DNA of 52,981 nucleotides from Bacteroidota bacterium (GTDB taxonomy: Bacteria > Bacteroidota > Bacteroidia > M30B66), in NCBI GenBank assembly GCA_947460255.1, contig CANHIS010000016.1, positions 1 through 52,981 on the forward strand. Reading direction: 5' to 3'. The translations under genes and the position numbers were made by a program. Of the stretch, positions 1 through 8,471 are shown piece by piece. How positions within the stretch are numbered: the stretch's first letter is position 1; every line of letters starts with the position of its first letter. Under the pieces are notes generated by a model. It did no database searches. It was not told the origin of the DNA and saw only the letters and a program-made list of their open reading frames with translations.

Positions 1-15
1 GTGCTCTTCCGATCT
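1..15. other. Residual Illumina adapter at the contig end
   Basis: The first 15 bases, GTGCTCTTCCGATCT, are identical to the 3' end of the Illumina TruSeq adapter that precedes inserts. They also interrupt purH: in frame they put a TAA at 15-17, directly before codons that still match PurH. This stretch is library sequence and not genome. The true contig begins at base 16. Confidence 0.95.
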
Positions 16-227
16 AAGCAGGCAGAATGGGCTTCACTACCGAAGGAGCAGTTTTGGCCTCCGATGCATTTTTTCCTTTCCCCGATTGTGTAGAACTTTC
101 AGCAGAAGCTGGAATTGCAGCTATCATCCAACCTGGAGGATCGATGAAAGACCAAGATTCAATTGACGCAGCCAATCGCCTCAATATCTGCATGGTAACC
201 ACTGGAACAAGACATTTTAAACATTAA
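16..227 (+). CDS. purH: Bifunctional AICAR transformylase / IMP cyclohydrolase PurH (3' end only)
   Basis: This is the C-terminal end (about 70 residues) of PurH, which carries out the last two steps of IMP synthesis: formylation of AICAR and ring closure. The visible residues carry the PurH tail signatures: a [12 protein letters not shown] block, IQPGGS, and the terminal TGTRHFKH, close to the usual T-G-x-R-H-F-R/K-H ending. The 5' part is missing because the contig starts here. The ATG at 27 is an internal methionine and not the start, since the codons at 18-26 already continue the family sequence. The stop lies 19 nt before mreB, the order usual in Bacteroidota, where purine synthesis and the mre operon are neighbours. 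Confidence 0.95.
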
Positions 228-228
228 T

Positions 229-236
229 AAGGAGAT
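229..236 (+). promoter_or_regulatory. Shine-Dalgarno sequence of mreB
   Basis: AAGGAGAT lies 10 nt before the mreB ATG at 247. It is a strong SD match and notable because most starts in this window lack a clear SD. It fixes the mreB start and suggests high translation. Confidence 0.7.
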
Positions 237-246
237 ATAACAGACA

Positions 247-1269
247 ATGGGTTTGTTCAACTTTTTCAGCCAAGAAATAGCGATTGACCTTGGAACGGCC
301 AATACGATCATTATTCATAACGACAAAGTTGTTGTGGATGAACCTTCTATTGTGGCCATCGAACGGTCAACAGGAAAGGTAATTGCAGTGGGCAAACAAG
401 CTCAGCAGATGCACGGTAAGACGCACGAAAACATCAAAACAATTCGTCCGCTTAAAGATGGTGTAATTGCCGACTTTAACGCTGCAGAACACATGATTCG
501 CGGAATGATCAAAATGATCAATCCAAACAGAAAAATCTTTTCGCCTTCCTTGGTGATGGTTATTTGTATTCCTTCGGGGATTACAGAAGTTGAAAAGCGT
601 GCTGTACGCGATTCAGCAGAACATGCCGGTGCAAAAGAAGTGTACCTGATTCACGAACCAATGGCTGCCGCAATCGGTATTGGTATCGACGTGGAAGAGC
701 CGATGGGAAATATGATTATCGACATCGGAGGTGGTACTTCCGAAATTGCAGTAATTGCCTTAGGTGGAATTGTTTGCGACAAATCCATTCGCGTTGCGGG
801 TGATGATTTCACATCCGACATTGAAGATTACATGCGTCGCCAACACAACATCCACATCGGAGAGCGCACGGCTGAAAGAATCAAAATTGAGGTGGGTGCT
901 GCATTAACAGAAATCGACAATCCTCCACCAGATTTTGCAGTGCATGGTCGCGATATGATGACTGGTATTCCTAAAGAAATCATGGTTTCTTATCAAGAAA
1001 TTGCGCATTGTCTAGACAAATCAATCGCTAAGATCGAAACTGCGATTTTGAATGCCTTGGAAATGACTCCTCCTGAACTTTCTGCAGATATTTATCGCAC
1101 AGGAATTTATTTGGCTGGCGGTGGTTCGATGCTTAGAGGGCTCGACAAACGAATCTCTGCAAGAACAAAACTTCCTGTTTACATTGCAGAAGATCCACTA
1201 CGTGCAGTTGCGCGTGGCACAGGTATCGCGTTGAAAAACCGCGATAAGTTCAAGTTCCTCATTCGCTGA
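247..1269 (+). CDS. mreB: Rod shape-determining protein MreB
   Basis: This is the bacterial actin homologue that forms membrane-associated filaments and steers lateral peptidoglycan synthesis by the elongasome. The protein has 340 residues, the usual MreB length. The first phosphate loop (IDLGTANT, residues 13-20) and the second nucleotide-binding segment (DIGGGTSEIAVI) are intact, as is the late adenosine motif with YLAGGGSMLRGLD. The N-terminus carries a short amphipathic stretch (GLFNFFSQ) suited to membrane attachment. The start at 247 is set by a strong SD. It is the first gene of the mreB-mreC-mreD-mrdA-rodA operon, 21 nt before mreC. Confidence 0.97.
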   Translation: MGLFNFFSQEIAIDLGTANTIIIHNDKVVVDEPSIVAIERSTGKVIAVGKQAQQMHGKTHENIKTIRPLKDGVIADFNAAEHMIRGMIKMINPNRKIFSPSLVMVICIPSGITEVEKRAVRDSAEHAGAKEVYLIHEPMAAAIGIGIDVEEPMGNMIIDIGGGTSEIAVIALGGIVCDKSIRVAGDDFTSDIEDYMRRQHNIHIGERTAERIKIEVGAALTEIDNPPPDFAVHGRDMMTGIPKEIMVSYQEIAHCLDKSIAKIETAILNALEMTPPELSADIYRTGIYLAGGGSMLRGLDKRISARTKLPVYIAEDPLRAVARGTGIALKNRDKFKFLIR

Positions 1270-1290
1270 GTCGTTTAAAGGGGATTCGCT

Positions 1291-2121
1291 ATGCGGAATT
1301 TTATCCTGATCATCAGAAAGTACAATTTCTTTATTGTGTTTCTGCTGTTGCAAGGAGTCTCGATGTATTTGTTGGTGAACAATAACACCTACCAGCGAGA
1401 AGCTGTTGTTTCAACGTCGAATGAGGTTGTGGGAGAAATCTATGCTGCCTACTCGAATGTTACAGATTACCTCACTTTGGGTATCACCAACAGATTGCTT
1501 GCCGAAGAAAATGCCCGATTAAGAAGAGCCGATTCTACTTCGTTTTACGATGCATCATTTAAACTGATGAAAGTAAACGACTCGCTCGGATTTCAGCAAT
1601 ACGAATACATTACCGCTAAAGTGATCAACAACAGTATTTCGAAAGTGAACAATTATCTCACACTCGATGCAGGATCCGACAAAGGCATTCGAAAAGATAT
1701 GTCGGTGATTTCATCTAACGGTGTTGTTGGAATTGTTAAGGATGTAAGTAAACACTTTTGCACAGTGATGTCGGTGCTTAATAGCAAAACCCGCATTTCT
1801 ACCATGGTGAAAAAGAACGGTTATTTCGGTTCAACCATTTGGTCGGGCAATTCGCCGATGCTTGCCAATTTGCTCGACATTCCAAGCCACGCAAAAGTTT
1901 CTGTTGGCGACACAATCGTTACAACATCCTTTTCGATATACCCGAAAAACATCATGGTTGGTCGTGTAGCCGAAATAGGCACTTCGGGCGAAAGTTTCAA
2001 GGAAATCAAAGTGAAACTATCCACAGATTTCCAAAATATCTCATACGTTTACATAGTGCGCGACATTCTTAAACAGGAGCGCGATACGCTAGAAGCCAGG
2101 ACCGTAGCCAATGATCAGTGA
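1291..2121 (+). CDS. mreC: Rod shape-determining protein MreC
   Basis: MreC is the periplasmic scaffold of the elongasome that links MreB/MreD to PBP2. The 276-residue protein has one N-terminal membrane helix (about residues 13-30), a charged coiled-coil-like segment (about 55-85, including LLAEENARLRR) and the two beta domains. The family hallmark LTLDAGSDKGI followed by MSVIS and GVVGIV lies near 125-155. The last 11 bases overlap mreD, a common sign of coupled translation. Nothing unusual was seen. Confidence 0.95.
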   Translation: MRNFILIIRKYNFFIVFLLLQGVSMYLLVNNNTYQREAVVSTSNEVVGEIYAAYSNVTDYLTLGITNRLLAEENARLRRADSTSFYDASFKLMKVNDSLGFQQYEYITAKVINNSISKVNNYLTLDAGSDKGIRKDMSVISSNGVVGIVKDVSKHFCTVMSVLNSKTRISTMVKKNGYFGSTIWSGNSPMLANLLDIPSHAKVSVGDTIVTTSFSIYPKNIMVGRVAEIGTSGESFKEIKVKLSTDFQNISYVYIVRDILKQERDTLEARTVANDQ

Positions 2122-2644
2122 TTTAATTGCTAATTTTTTCAGGTTTTTCCTTCTCCTGTTCGTACAGGTTTTGGTGCTGGATCAAGTGGAAATCACTGGC
2201 CCTGTGAATGGCTATTTCAATGCGTACTTGTACATCCTGTTTTTGCTGATGCTCCCAGTAAATATTAACCGATTACTGCTGTTATTGATTTGCTTTATCA
2301 CTGGAATCAGCATCGATATGTTTACCGGAACTGCCGGAATGCACGCATCAGCTTGCCTTGTATTAGGATTTATTAGACCTAGCTTTTTGAATTTGATCGC
2401 GCCCCGAGAAGGATATGAATCTACACTTCGCTTAACGATGCAAGGTATGGGCGGAAGCACCTTTTTTGTTTATGCGGGCGTGCTCACATTTGTGCATCAT
2501 TTGAGTTTATTTCTCCTCGAAGCTTTTAATTTTCTGAATTTTTTCGATTTGTTGCTCCGCGTATTCACCTGCAGTATATTTACTATGATGCTCATTGCTG
2601 TAACACAGGTACTTTCACAACGCAGCAAGGAGGTTGAAGGATGA
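2111..2644 (+). CDS. mreD: Rod shape-determining protein MreD
   Basis: This is a small integral membrane protein of the elongasome, 177 residues, with about five hydrophobic helices and few charged residues outside the loops. Sequence alone would only say membrane protein. The identification comes from size, topology and the place between mreC (11-nt overlap) and mrdA (4-nt overlap). Family sequence conservation is low, so context carries most of the weight. Confidence 0.9.
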   Translation: MISDLIANFFRFFLLLFVQVLVLDQVEITGPVNGYFNAYLYILFLLMLPVNINRLLLLLICFITGISIDMFTGTAGMHASACLVLGFIRPSFLNLIAPREGYESTLRLTMQGMGGSTFFVYAGVLTFVHHLSLFLLEAFNFLNFFDLLLRVFTCSIFTMMLIAVTQVLSQRSKEVEG

Positions 2645-4473
2645 ATCTATTTTCGGACCGCAAGTATGTAATCAGTACGATCTTCATCACCTTGGTGGTG
2701 TTGTACTTGATCCGATTGTTCTACATCCAAGTTATTAACGACAAGTACAAATTAGCAGCCGACGACAATGCACTTCGTCACAAAATCGAATATCCAGAAC
2801 GTGGCGTTATTTATGACCGCAACGGTAAAATCTTGGTTTACAACGAAGCCGCTTACGATTTAATGGTAATCCCGAAACGGGTAAAAACCATCGATACGTT
2901 AGACCTTTGCAATATGCTTCAAATAACCAAAGAAGCATTCATCCAAAAACTAACTAAACTCAAAAAGCAAAAATTTAGCTCGTTTAGGCCTGAAGTTTTT
3001 GAAGGGGAAATATCGCTCGAAACATACGCTACGCTTCAAGAAAAGCTCTATAAATTTCCTGGATTTTTCGTGCAAGCAAGAACTTTACGGAAGTATCCGA
3101 TGCGCATTGCTCCGCACGCATTGGGCTATGTTGGTGAGGTCGACGAAAAGCTCATTTCATCCAATCCATATTACCGCATGGGCGATAACATGGGTTTGAG
3201 TGGCGTAGAAAAGGCTTATGAAATCCCGCTTCGCGGACAACGTGGAGTGAAAATCGTGATGGTTGACGTTTATAACAGAGAAAAAGGAAGCTTCGAAGGT
3301 GGAAAATACGATACTGCATCGGTTTTAGGCAGAAGTTTAACATCATCTATTGATGCAGATCTTCAAGCCTATGGCGAAAAATTAATGCAGAATAAAGTTG
3401 GGGCTATTGTCGCTATCGAACCTTCAAGTGGAGAAATTTTGTCGATGGTTTCTGCGCCAACCTACGATCCCAACTTGTTGGTTGGTCGAAACAAAAAGAA
3501 GAATTACCCCAAAATGGCACTCGACACGTTGAAACCGCTTTACAATCGGGCAACGATGGCGAAATATCCGCCAGGATCTACCTTTAAATTGGTAAATGCC
3601 TTAATTGGTTTACACGAAGGCGTAATCAACGAAAACACACTCTTTAGCTGCAGCAGAGGGTTTCATTTTGGAGGCTTAACCGTTGGTTGTCACCCGCATG
3701 CTTCACCAGTAAACCTTAAATTCTCGATTACAACATCTTGCAATTCTTACTATTGCAACACATTCAAAAATATCCTTCAGAAGTACCCAAAAACGGCCAT
3801 CGGATTTAACGTGTGGCGAAACCATGTCATGAGTTTTGGTTTGGGGCAGAAATTCCCAACCGATTTACCGCAAGAATCCTCTGGAAACGTTCCAACAGTA
3901 AAATATTACGACAAGTACCATGGTTCGGGCAGGTGGAATGCAATTACTGTAATTTCTTTGGCAATTGGTCAAGGCGAAATGGGCGTAACGCCTTTACAGA
4001 TGGCGAATTTCTGTTCGGTAATCGCTAACCGCGGATGGTTTTATCCTCCACATGTGATCAAAGAAGTTGATGGTGGTAAAATCGATTCCAACCTTCGAAC
4101 GAAACATTACACCAAAATCGAACGTGAATATTTCGACATGGTGGTTGATGGTATGCGCAATGTAATTACGAACGGTACTGGACGAATTGCCCAATTAGAT
4201 TCATTGGAAATTTGCGGGAAAACAGGAACTGCTCAAAATCCACACGGAAAAGACCACTCAATCTTTATCGCTTTTGCACCTATGGATAAACCCAAAATCG
4301 CAATTGCCGTGTATGTTGAAAATGCAGGATTTGGCGCAACTTGGGCGGCTCCGATAGCCAGCTTGATGATGGAAAAGTATCTTCGCAGAGAAGTGAAACG
4401 ACCAGAAATGGAAACACGAATTTTCGAAGCCAACCTTCTGCCGAAAAAAGAAGACTGGATTTCTAAGAAATAA
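2641..4473 (+). CDS. mrdA: Penicillin-binding protein 2 (elongasome transpeptidase)
   Basis: This class B PBP cross-links new peptidoglycan during cell elongation. The 610-residue protein has a short cytoplasmic tail, one membrane anchor (about 10-30), a PBP dimerisation/pedestal domain (starting near ERGVIYDRNG, 53-62) and the transpeptidase domain. All three catalytic motifs are present: STFK with the nucleophile Ser313 and Lys316, SCN at 366-368 and KTGT at 527-530. It overlaps mreD by 4 nt and is followed 3 nt later by rodA, its SEDS glycosyltransferase partner. The family and the pairing make the role clear. Confidence 0.97.
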   Translation: MNLFSDRKYVISTIFITLVVLYLIRLFYIQVINDKYKLAADDNALRHKIEYPERGVIYDRNGKILVYNEAAYDLMVIPKRVKTIDTLDLCNMLQITKEAFIQKLTKLKKQKFSSFRPEVFEGEISLETYATLQEKLYKFPGFFVQARTLRKYPMRIAPHALGYVGEVDEKLISSNPYYRMGDNMGLSGVEKAYEIPLRGQRGVKIVMVDVYNREKGSFEGGKYDTASVLGRSLTSSIDADLQAYGEKLMQNKVGAIVAIEPSSGEILSMVSAPTYDPNLLVGRNKKKNYPKMALDTLKPLYNRATMAKYPPGSTFKLVNALIGLHEGVINENTLFSCSRGFHFGGLTVGCHPHASPVNLKFSITTSCNSYYCNTFKNILQKYPKTAIGFNVWRNHVMSFGLGQKFPTDLPQESSGNVPTVKYYDKYHGSGRWNAITVISLAIGQGEMGVTPLQMANFCSVIANRGWFYPPHVIKEVDGGKIDSNLRTKHYTKIEREYFDMVVDGMRNVITNGTGRIAQLDSLEICGKTGTAQNPHGKDHSIFIAFAPMDKPKIAIAVYVENAGFGATWAAPIASLMMEKYLRREVKRPEMETRIFEANLLPKKEDWISKK

Positions 4474-4476
4474 CTG

Positions 4477-5745
4477 ATGGCAAACCGGAACAACGAAGGC
4501 GTATTACAGAACATCGACTGGGTTTTGGTGACATTGTACCTTGTGATGGTTACCATGGGCTGGTTCAACATTTATGCAGCCGTTTACAACGAAGAATACA
4601 AAAACATCTTCGATACTACACAAAGCTACGGGATGCAACTCGTGTGGATTTTAACATCGCTGTTTATTGCCTTTGTGATTTTAGTTATCGATGGAGAATT
4701 CTTTCCTCGATTCGCTTGGCCAGTTTACGGAGCGTTTGTCTTACTACTCATTGCAGTAATTTTTGTTGGCGCCGAAGTGAAAGGGTCGAAATCGTGGATT
4801 GGGGTAGGCGCATTTCGTGTTCAACCTGCCGAATTTGCCAAGTTTGCCACCAATCTAGCTTTAGCGAAATTCCTCAGCAACATCAACATAAAAATTGAGA
4901 AGCTGAGCACCAAACTCATTGCATCCGCCTTGTTTGCAGTTCCCGCCTTGATCATTATTCTCCAAAATGAAACAGGATCAGCACTCGTTTATGCTGCCTT
5001 TGTTTTGGTGCTTTTTAGAGAAGGCCTTTCTGGAAACATCCTAATTTTTGGGGTCGCCATGGTGATCTTATTTATTCTTGCCCTGTTGGTGGATGAAACC
5101 ATCTTGAGCATTATTTTATTCTGCATTGCTGCAGCATCCTTCATATTCGTTCGCTTAAAACTTTCGAATTTAGTCATCACCGGAAGTATTTTACTTGCCT
5201 CCTTGGCCTTTATACATTCGGTGGATTACGCCTTTGTGAATATCCTCGAGCCTCACCAGAAAAAAAGGATTAACGTGCTTCTAGGTAAGGAAGTAGATCC
5301 CAAAGGTGCGGGCTACAACGTAAACCAATCGATGATAGCGATCGGCTCAGGAGGCCTAATCGGAAAAGGGTACTTAAAAGGAACACAAACGAAGTATAAT
5401 TATGTGCCCGAGCAAAGCACCGACTTTATCTTCTGCACAGTTGGAGAAGAATGGGGATTTGTGGGCAGTGTAGTTGTGCTCGGGTTATTTGTTGTGTTGC
5501 TTCTGAGGATAATCTATTTAGCTGAACGACAACGATCTACATTTTCACGAATATACGGCTACGGCTTGGCAAGTATCATCTTTGTGCATATTGCCATCAA
5601 TATTGGCATGACGATCGGATTGGCTCCCGTGGTAGGAATTCCGCTTCCGTTCTTCAGTTACGGAGGCTCTTCTTTGTGGTCGTTCACCATCCTCACATTT
5701 ATATTTGTTCGATTAGACGCTTACCGTTTTCAGATACTTAGATAA
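4477..5745 (+). CDS. rodA: Peptidoglycan glycosyltransferase RodA (SEDS family)
   Basis: RodA polymerises lipid II into glycan strands during elongation, together with PBP2 encoded just upstream. The 422-residue protein has about ten membrane helices. The SEDS hallmarks are present: GSGGLIGKG followed by PEQSTDFIF (the conserved Asp of the active-site region), the GEEWGFVG segment, and near the C-terminus GIPLPFFSYGGSSL. It starts 3 nt after mrdA. The next gene starts only 7 nt after its stop and so is probably on the same transcript. Confidence 0.96.
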   Translation: MANRNNEGVLQNIDWVLVTLYLVMVTMGWFNIYAAVYNEEYKNIFDTTQSYGMQLVWILTSLFIAFVILVIDGEFFPRFAWPVYGAFVLLLIAVIFVGAEVKGSKSWIGVGAFRVQPAEFAKFATNLALAKFLSNINIKIEKLSTKLIASALFAVPALIIILQNETGSALVYAAFVLVLFREGLSGNILIFGVAMVILFILALLVDETILSIILFCIAAASFIFVRLKLSNLVITGSILLASLAFIHSVDYAFVNILEPHQKKRINVLLGKEVDPKGAGYNVNQSMIAIGSGGLIGKGYLKGTQTKYNYVPEQSTDFIFCTVGEEWGFVGSVVVLGLFVVLLLRIIYLAERQRSTFSRIYGYGLASIIFVHIAINIGMTIGLAPVVGIPLPFFSYGGSSLWSFTILTFIFVRLDAYRFQILR

Positions 5746-5752
5746 TATTCAA

Positions 5753-7174
5753 ATGCTCAAGGCTGTAGAATTCGTGTACAAGCCAATTCGGGCATTTAGG
5801 AAGATTATCTTGCTGAGTCTGTTTCTGCCAATACAGGTTTTGGGACAAACTATTCCATCGGCAGATTCGCTTGATATCATAATCAATCAGTGCTTAAAAT
5901 ATCTAAAGGATACGCAGAAATCTACCACCGTAGCCGATAGTCATTTTGCTGGTGAATGGCCAACATTCATGGAAATGCGCACAGGCTATATCTTATTAGG
6001 CACACAAAAAAAAGTGTACGATTCAAATTGTTTTGCCCTTGCAGGGATGATGAATATATTAGCAGATGTGTATCGAATCGATACCAATTTGAATCAAATC
6101 CCACGTATGTTGGAGATTGCTTATCCTCAGTTAATCAGCTACAAAGACAACAACGGCTTCAATTTTTGGCCATCCTTGCAGCCGAATGGGAAAATGCTCT
6201 CCAAGGAAGATTCAGCAAGAACAGATGTTAAAGTTAGAAGACCTCTTCGGTTCAAGATTCTGAATAACTATATCCGCAGAGCGGCAAATATCATGAACGA
6301 CAATGATGATACTGCACAAGGCTTACTGGCGGAATGGAACTATCAAAGCATTTCAGGAAATTCGATCATCCATGAGGAATTCCCACGTTTCGACGATTAT
6401 AGAGACACGCTACGCAGCAACATCCATTATTACAATCACTTTGCAAGGGACCCGAGAAGCTCAGGCGCATTTTTAACATGGCGTGGAGAAGAACAAGCTT
6501 TCCCGACACAAAACTTGGTGAAATTACTCATCAATAACGCACTGTTTTTAACTCCAAAAAGCACGGCCTACCCTTATGCTTATCAACCTTACATGCCTTA
6601 TGGATCAAACGATGTAGATGCAGTTGTAAATGCGAATGTGTTGGCTACTTTGGCAACCTTGAAAATAAAATCCGATGGAATTGATGGCGCATCGAACTTC
6701 ATCGAACAAAAAATCAAACGCAAAAAATGGAGTCGTGCCGGCATTTATTATCCAAACCGTTACCAAATTCACTATGCCGTGATGAAGGCTTGGAAATCGG
6801 GAGTTTTGAGTTTGTCGAACTGCATCGAACCACTAATCGACCACATCAAAACCAGTCAATTGCCCAATGGAAGTTTTGAAAGTCGTAGAATAGTGAATAA
6901 AAAAGACGCAATCCAATCTACCGCTTACGCACTAAATGCTATGCTGAAACTTGGTAATCCCCAAATTACTGGCTTGGATAAAAATGTGACGTCCGCATTA
7001 AATTACTTGCTTTATCAAGCTCATTTTGAGAACGGAAAAGCATATTGGCATGGTGGCGTTTATTTTTCTGGTGGTACAGTTATTCGAAATACTTTGTATT
7101 GGAAATCAGATGCTTTAACCACTGCAATTATTCTAGAATCGCTGTGCTTAATGAGAAAATATCATTCGAATTAA
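5753..7174 (+). CDS. Secreted protein of unknown function, helical-toroid-like, at the end of the mre operon
   Basis: I do not recognise a characterised family with confidence. The 473-residue protein begins with a signal peptide (basic start, hydrophobic stretch ending near VLGQ, residue 32) and so is probably periplasmic or outer-membrane located. The body is mainly helical, with repeated segments of the type QxPNGSFxS followed by a helix rich in Ala/Leu (for example near DAIQSTAYALNAML). These resemble the (alpha/alpha)6 barrels of prenyltransferase/squalene-cyclase-like proteins and some polysaccharide-active enzymes. Aromatic and acidic residues (WPTFMEMRTG; SNDVDAVVNANVL) could line a central cavity. 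It starts 7 nt after rodA, so co-expression with cell-wall elongation is likely. A wall- or glycan-related role is inference only. Confidence 0.6.
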   Translation: MLKAVEFVYKPIRAFRKIILLSLFLPIQVLGQTIPSADSLDIIINQCLKYLKDTQKSTTVADSHFAGEWPTFMEMRTGYILLGTQKKVYDSNCFALAGMMNILADVYRIDTNLNQIPRMLEIAYPQLISYKDNNGFNFWPSLQPNGKMLSKEDSARTDVKVRRPLRFKILNNYIRRAANIMNDNDDTAQGLLAEWNYQSISGNSIIHEEFPRFDDYRDTLRSNIHYYNHFARDPRSSGAFLTWRGEEQAFPTQNLVKLLINNALFLTPKSTAYPYAYQPYMPYGSNDVDAVVNANVLATLATLKIKSDGIDGASNFIEQKIKRKKWSRAGIYYPNRYQIHYAVMKAWKSGVLSLSNCIEPLIDHIKTSQLPNGSFESRRIVNKKDAIQSTAYALNAMLKLGNPQITGLDKNVTSALNYLLYQAHFENGKAYWHGGVYFSGGTVIRNTLYWKSDALTTAIILESLCLMRKYHSN

Positions 7175-7224
7175 GAAACAAGTTTTCAATTATTCAAGTT
7201 AGAATACTGATCGAACTTATTGTT

Positions 7225-7232
7225 TAGTTTTG
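7225..7232 (+). promoter_or_regulatory. Putative -7 promoter element (TAGTTTTG)
   Basis: TAGTTTTG fits the Bacteroidota -7 consensus TAnnTTTG. It is followed by CG and lies 9 nt before the ATG at 7242, so the mRNA would be almost leaderless. The TTG at 7230 falls inside this box and is therefore an unlikely start codon. No clear -33 TTG at the ideal spacing was found. Confidence 0.45.
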
Positions 7233-7241
7233 CGCTTACTG

Positions 7242-8204
7242 ATGAATTCTTTTAAAGCCCTTTTTCCAGCTATCTTGTTGTCTTGTTCATTACAAGGTCA
7301 ACTAGCAATTCAATTGGAAAAGGCAGCAAATCAAGATTCTAGCTATTATGACGTTTTTAAGCTAAAGAATGGAAATATCTGGCTTGGTGGCGAATTTGGA
7401 ATCATCAAACAGCTCAACGGTAACAAGCTTGAGAAAATAGAGATCCCAAACAATGGAAGTAACATTCTAAAAATTGCCCAGGTTAACAACCAAGTATTTA
7501 TAGCTGCTGATCAAGGAACGCTTTATCGATACGATCTTAACACGAAAACCGCGGTAAGAAAAGTTTTTCGGGGCTTTGAGAACCTTTGTTTTTATGATAT
7601 TCTTCCAGATGCCAATGGAAAATTATTGGTTTGTGGAGGAAGCTCAGGAATTGGTAAAGGCAAAATTCGAATTCCAAGGGGATTCATTGCAAGAATAGAT
7701 TCTAATTTAACGGAAGAACCCGAAATCCTTTGGGAAAGTAAATTCCACTTTGTGTGGTCGCTCTGCCGCGATGAAGCAGGAGAAATCGCTGCTGCTGTAT
7801 TCAATGGCAGAAACACGAAAGTTTCAATTCTCGATGATAAAGGTATTCTGCACCCAAAATTTAATGTAAAAGGTTTAGTGCATAGCCTCAATTTTGTGCA
7901 AAACAAGTTAATGTACTGTGGAACACCATCCTTTCGGTACAAAAACGATGGCACTTACGGCGTTGTTGGAGATTCAAAAAGCCACACGGTGATTAAAAAC
8001 TCTGGCTTTCTCTCTGGCTTGGTTGGCTATAACGAATTGCTCGTAGGCTATTCTCAACAAGGCAAAGTGTACAATCTGATTTCCGAAAACCCTGAAATTC
8101 TTCTCGAGACAAATTCAGGTGCTGTTTATGAAGCCGTTGCCGACCAAGATGGGATTTTATTTGTTGGGCACGGTAAGAGTTGCTTTAGAATGGTCTTGAA
8201 GTAA
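7242..8204 (+). CDS. Secreted beta-propeller-like protein of unknown function
   Basis: The 320-residue protein begins with a signal peptide (hydrophobic stretch to about SLQGQ). It continues as a series of beta-strand blades of the pattern seen in WD40/two-component-propeller-type proteins: GNIWLGGEFGIIKQL, QVFIAADQGTLYRYDL, GKLLVCGGSS, ILFVGHGKSC. No catalytic motif is evident, so binding or structural use is as likely as an enzyme. I chose the ATG at 7242 over the in-frame TTG at 7230 because the latter lies in a promoter-like box. It follows the preceding gene by 67 nt. The same frame stays open for 58 codons beyond its stop. Confidence 0.6.
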   Translation: MNSFKALFPAILLSCSLQGQLAIQLEKAANQDSSYYDVFKLKNGNIWLGGEFGIIKQLNGNKLEKIEIPNNGSNILKIAQVNNQVFIAADQGTLYRYDLNTKTAVRKVFRGFENLCFYDILPDANGKLLVCGGSSGIGKGKIRIPRGFIARIDSNLTEEPEILWESKFHFVWSLCRDEAGEIAAAVFNGRNTKVSILDDKGILHPKFNVKGLVHSLNFVQNKLMYCGTPSFRYKNDGTYGVVGDSKSHTVIKNSGFLSGLVGYNELLVGYSQQGKVYNLISENPEILLETNSGAVYEAVADQDGILFVGHGKSCFRMVLK

Positions 8205-8419
8205 TCCTCAACTCGTTTTTATCTGCTAAAAACTGAACCCGAAAGTTTTCAGAAGAATCATTGTATTGTTATAAATCCGTTTGGAGACTACGATAAGTTG
8301 AACCAAAGCGATCAACTTGTTTCTGTTCACCAGTCATTCGATCATGTGATAGGTTTTACTAGCAAGGCTCGGACTTATTGAGAATCATTCAAACAATCAA
8401 CCAAATCATAGCGCAAAAA

Positions 8420-8449
8420 AAAGGCTGCCTCAATGAAGAGACAGCCTTT
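8420..8449 (-). terminator. Rho-independent terminator of the sialidase-like gene
   Basis: AAAGGCTGCCTC (8420-8431) pairs with GAGACAGCCTTT (8438-8449) across a 6-nt loop with one mismatch. A run of A on the left (8415-8422) gives the U tract for minus-strand transcription. It sits 22 nt after the stop at 8472. Confidence 0.85.
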
Positions 8450-8471
8450 ATAAAAAATTCAAAGCAGTTAA

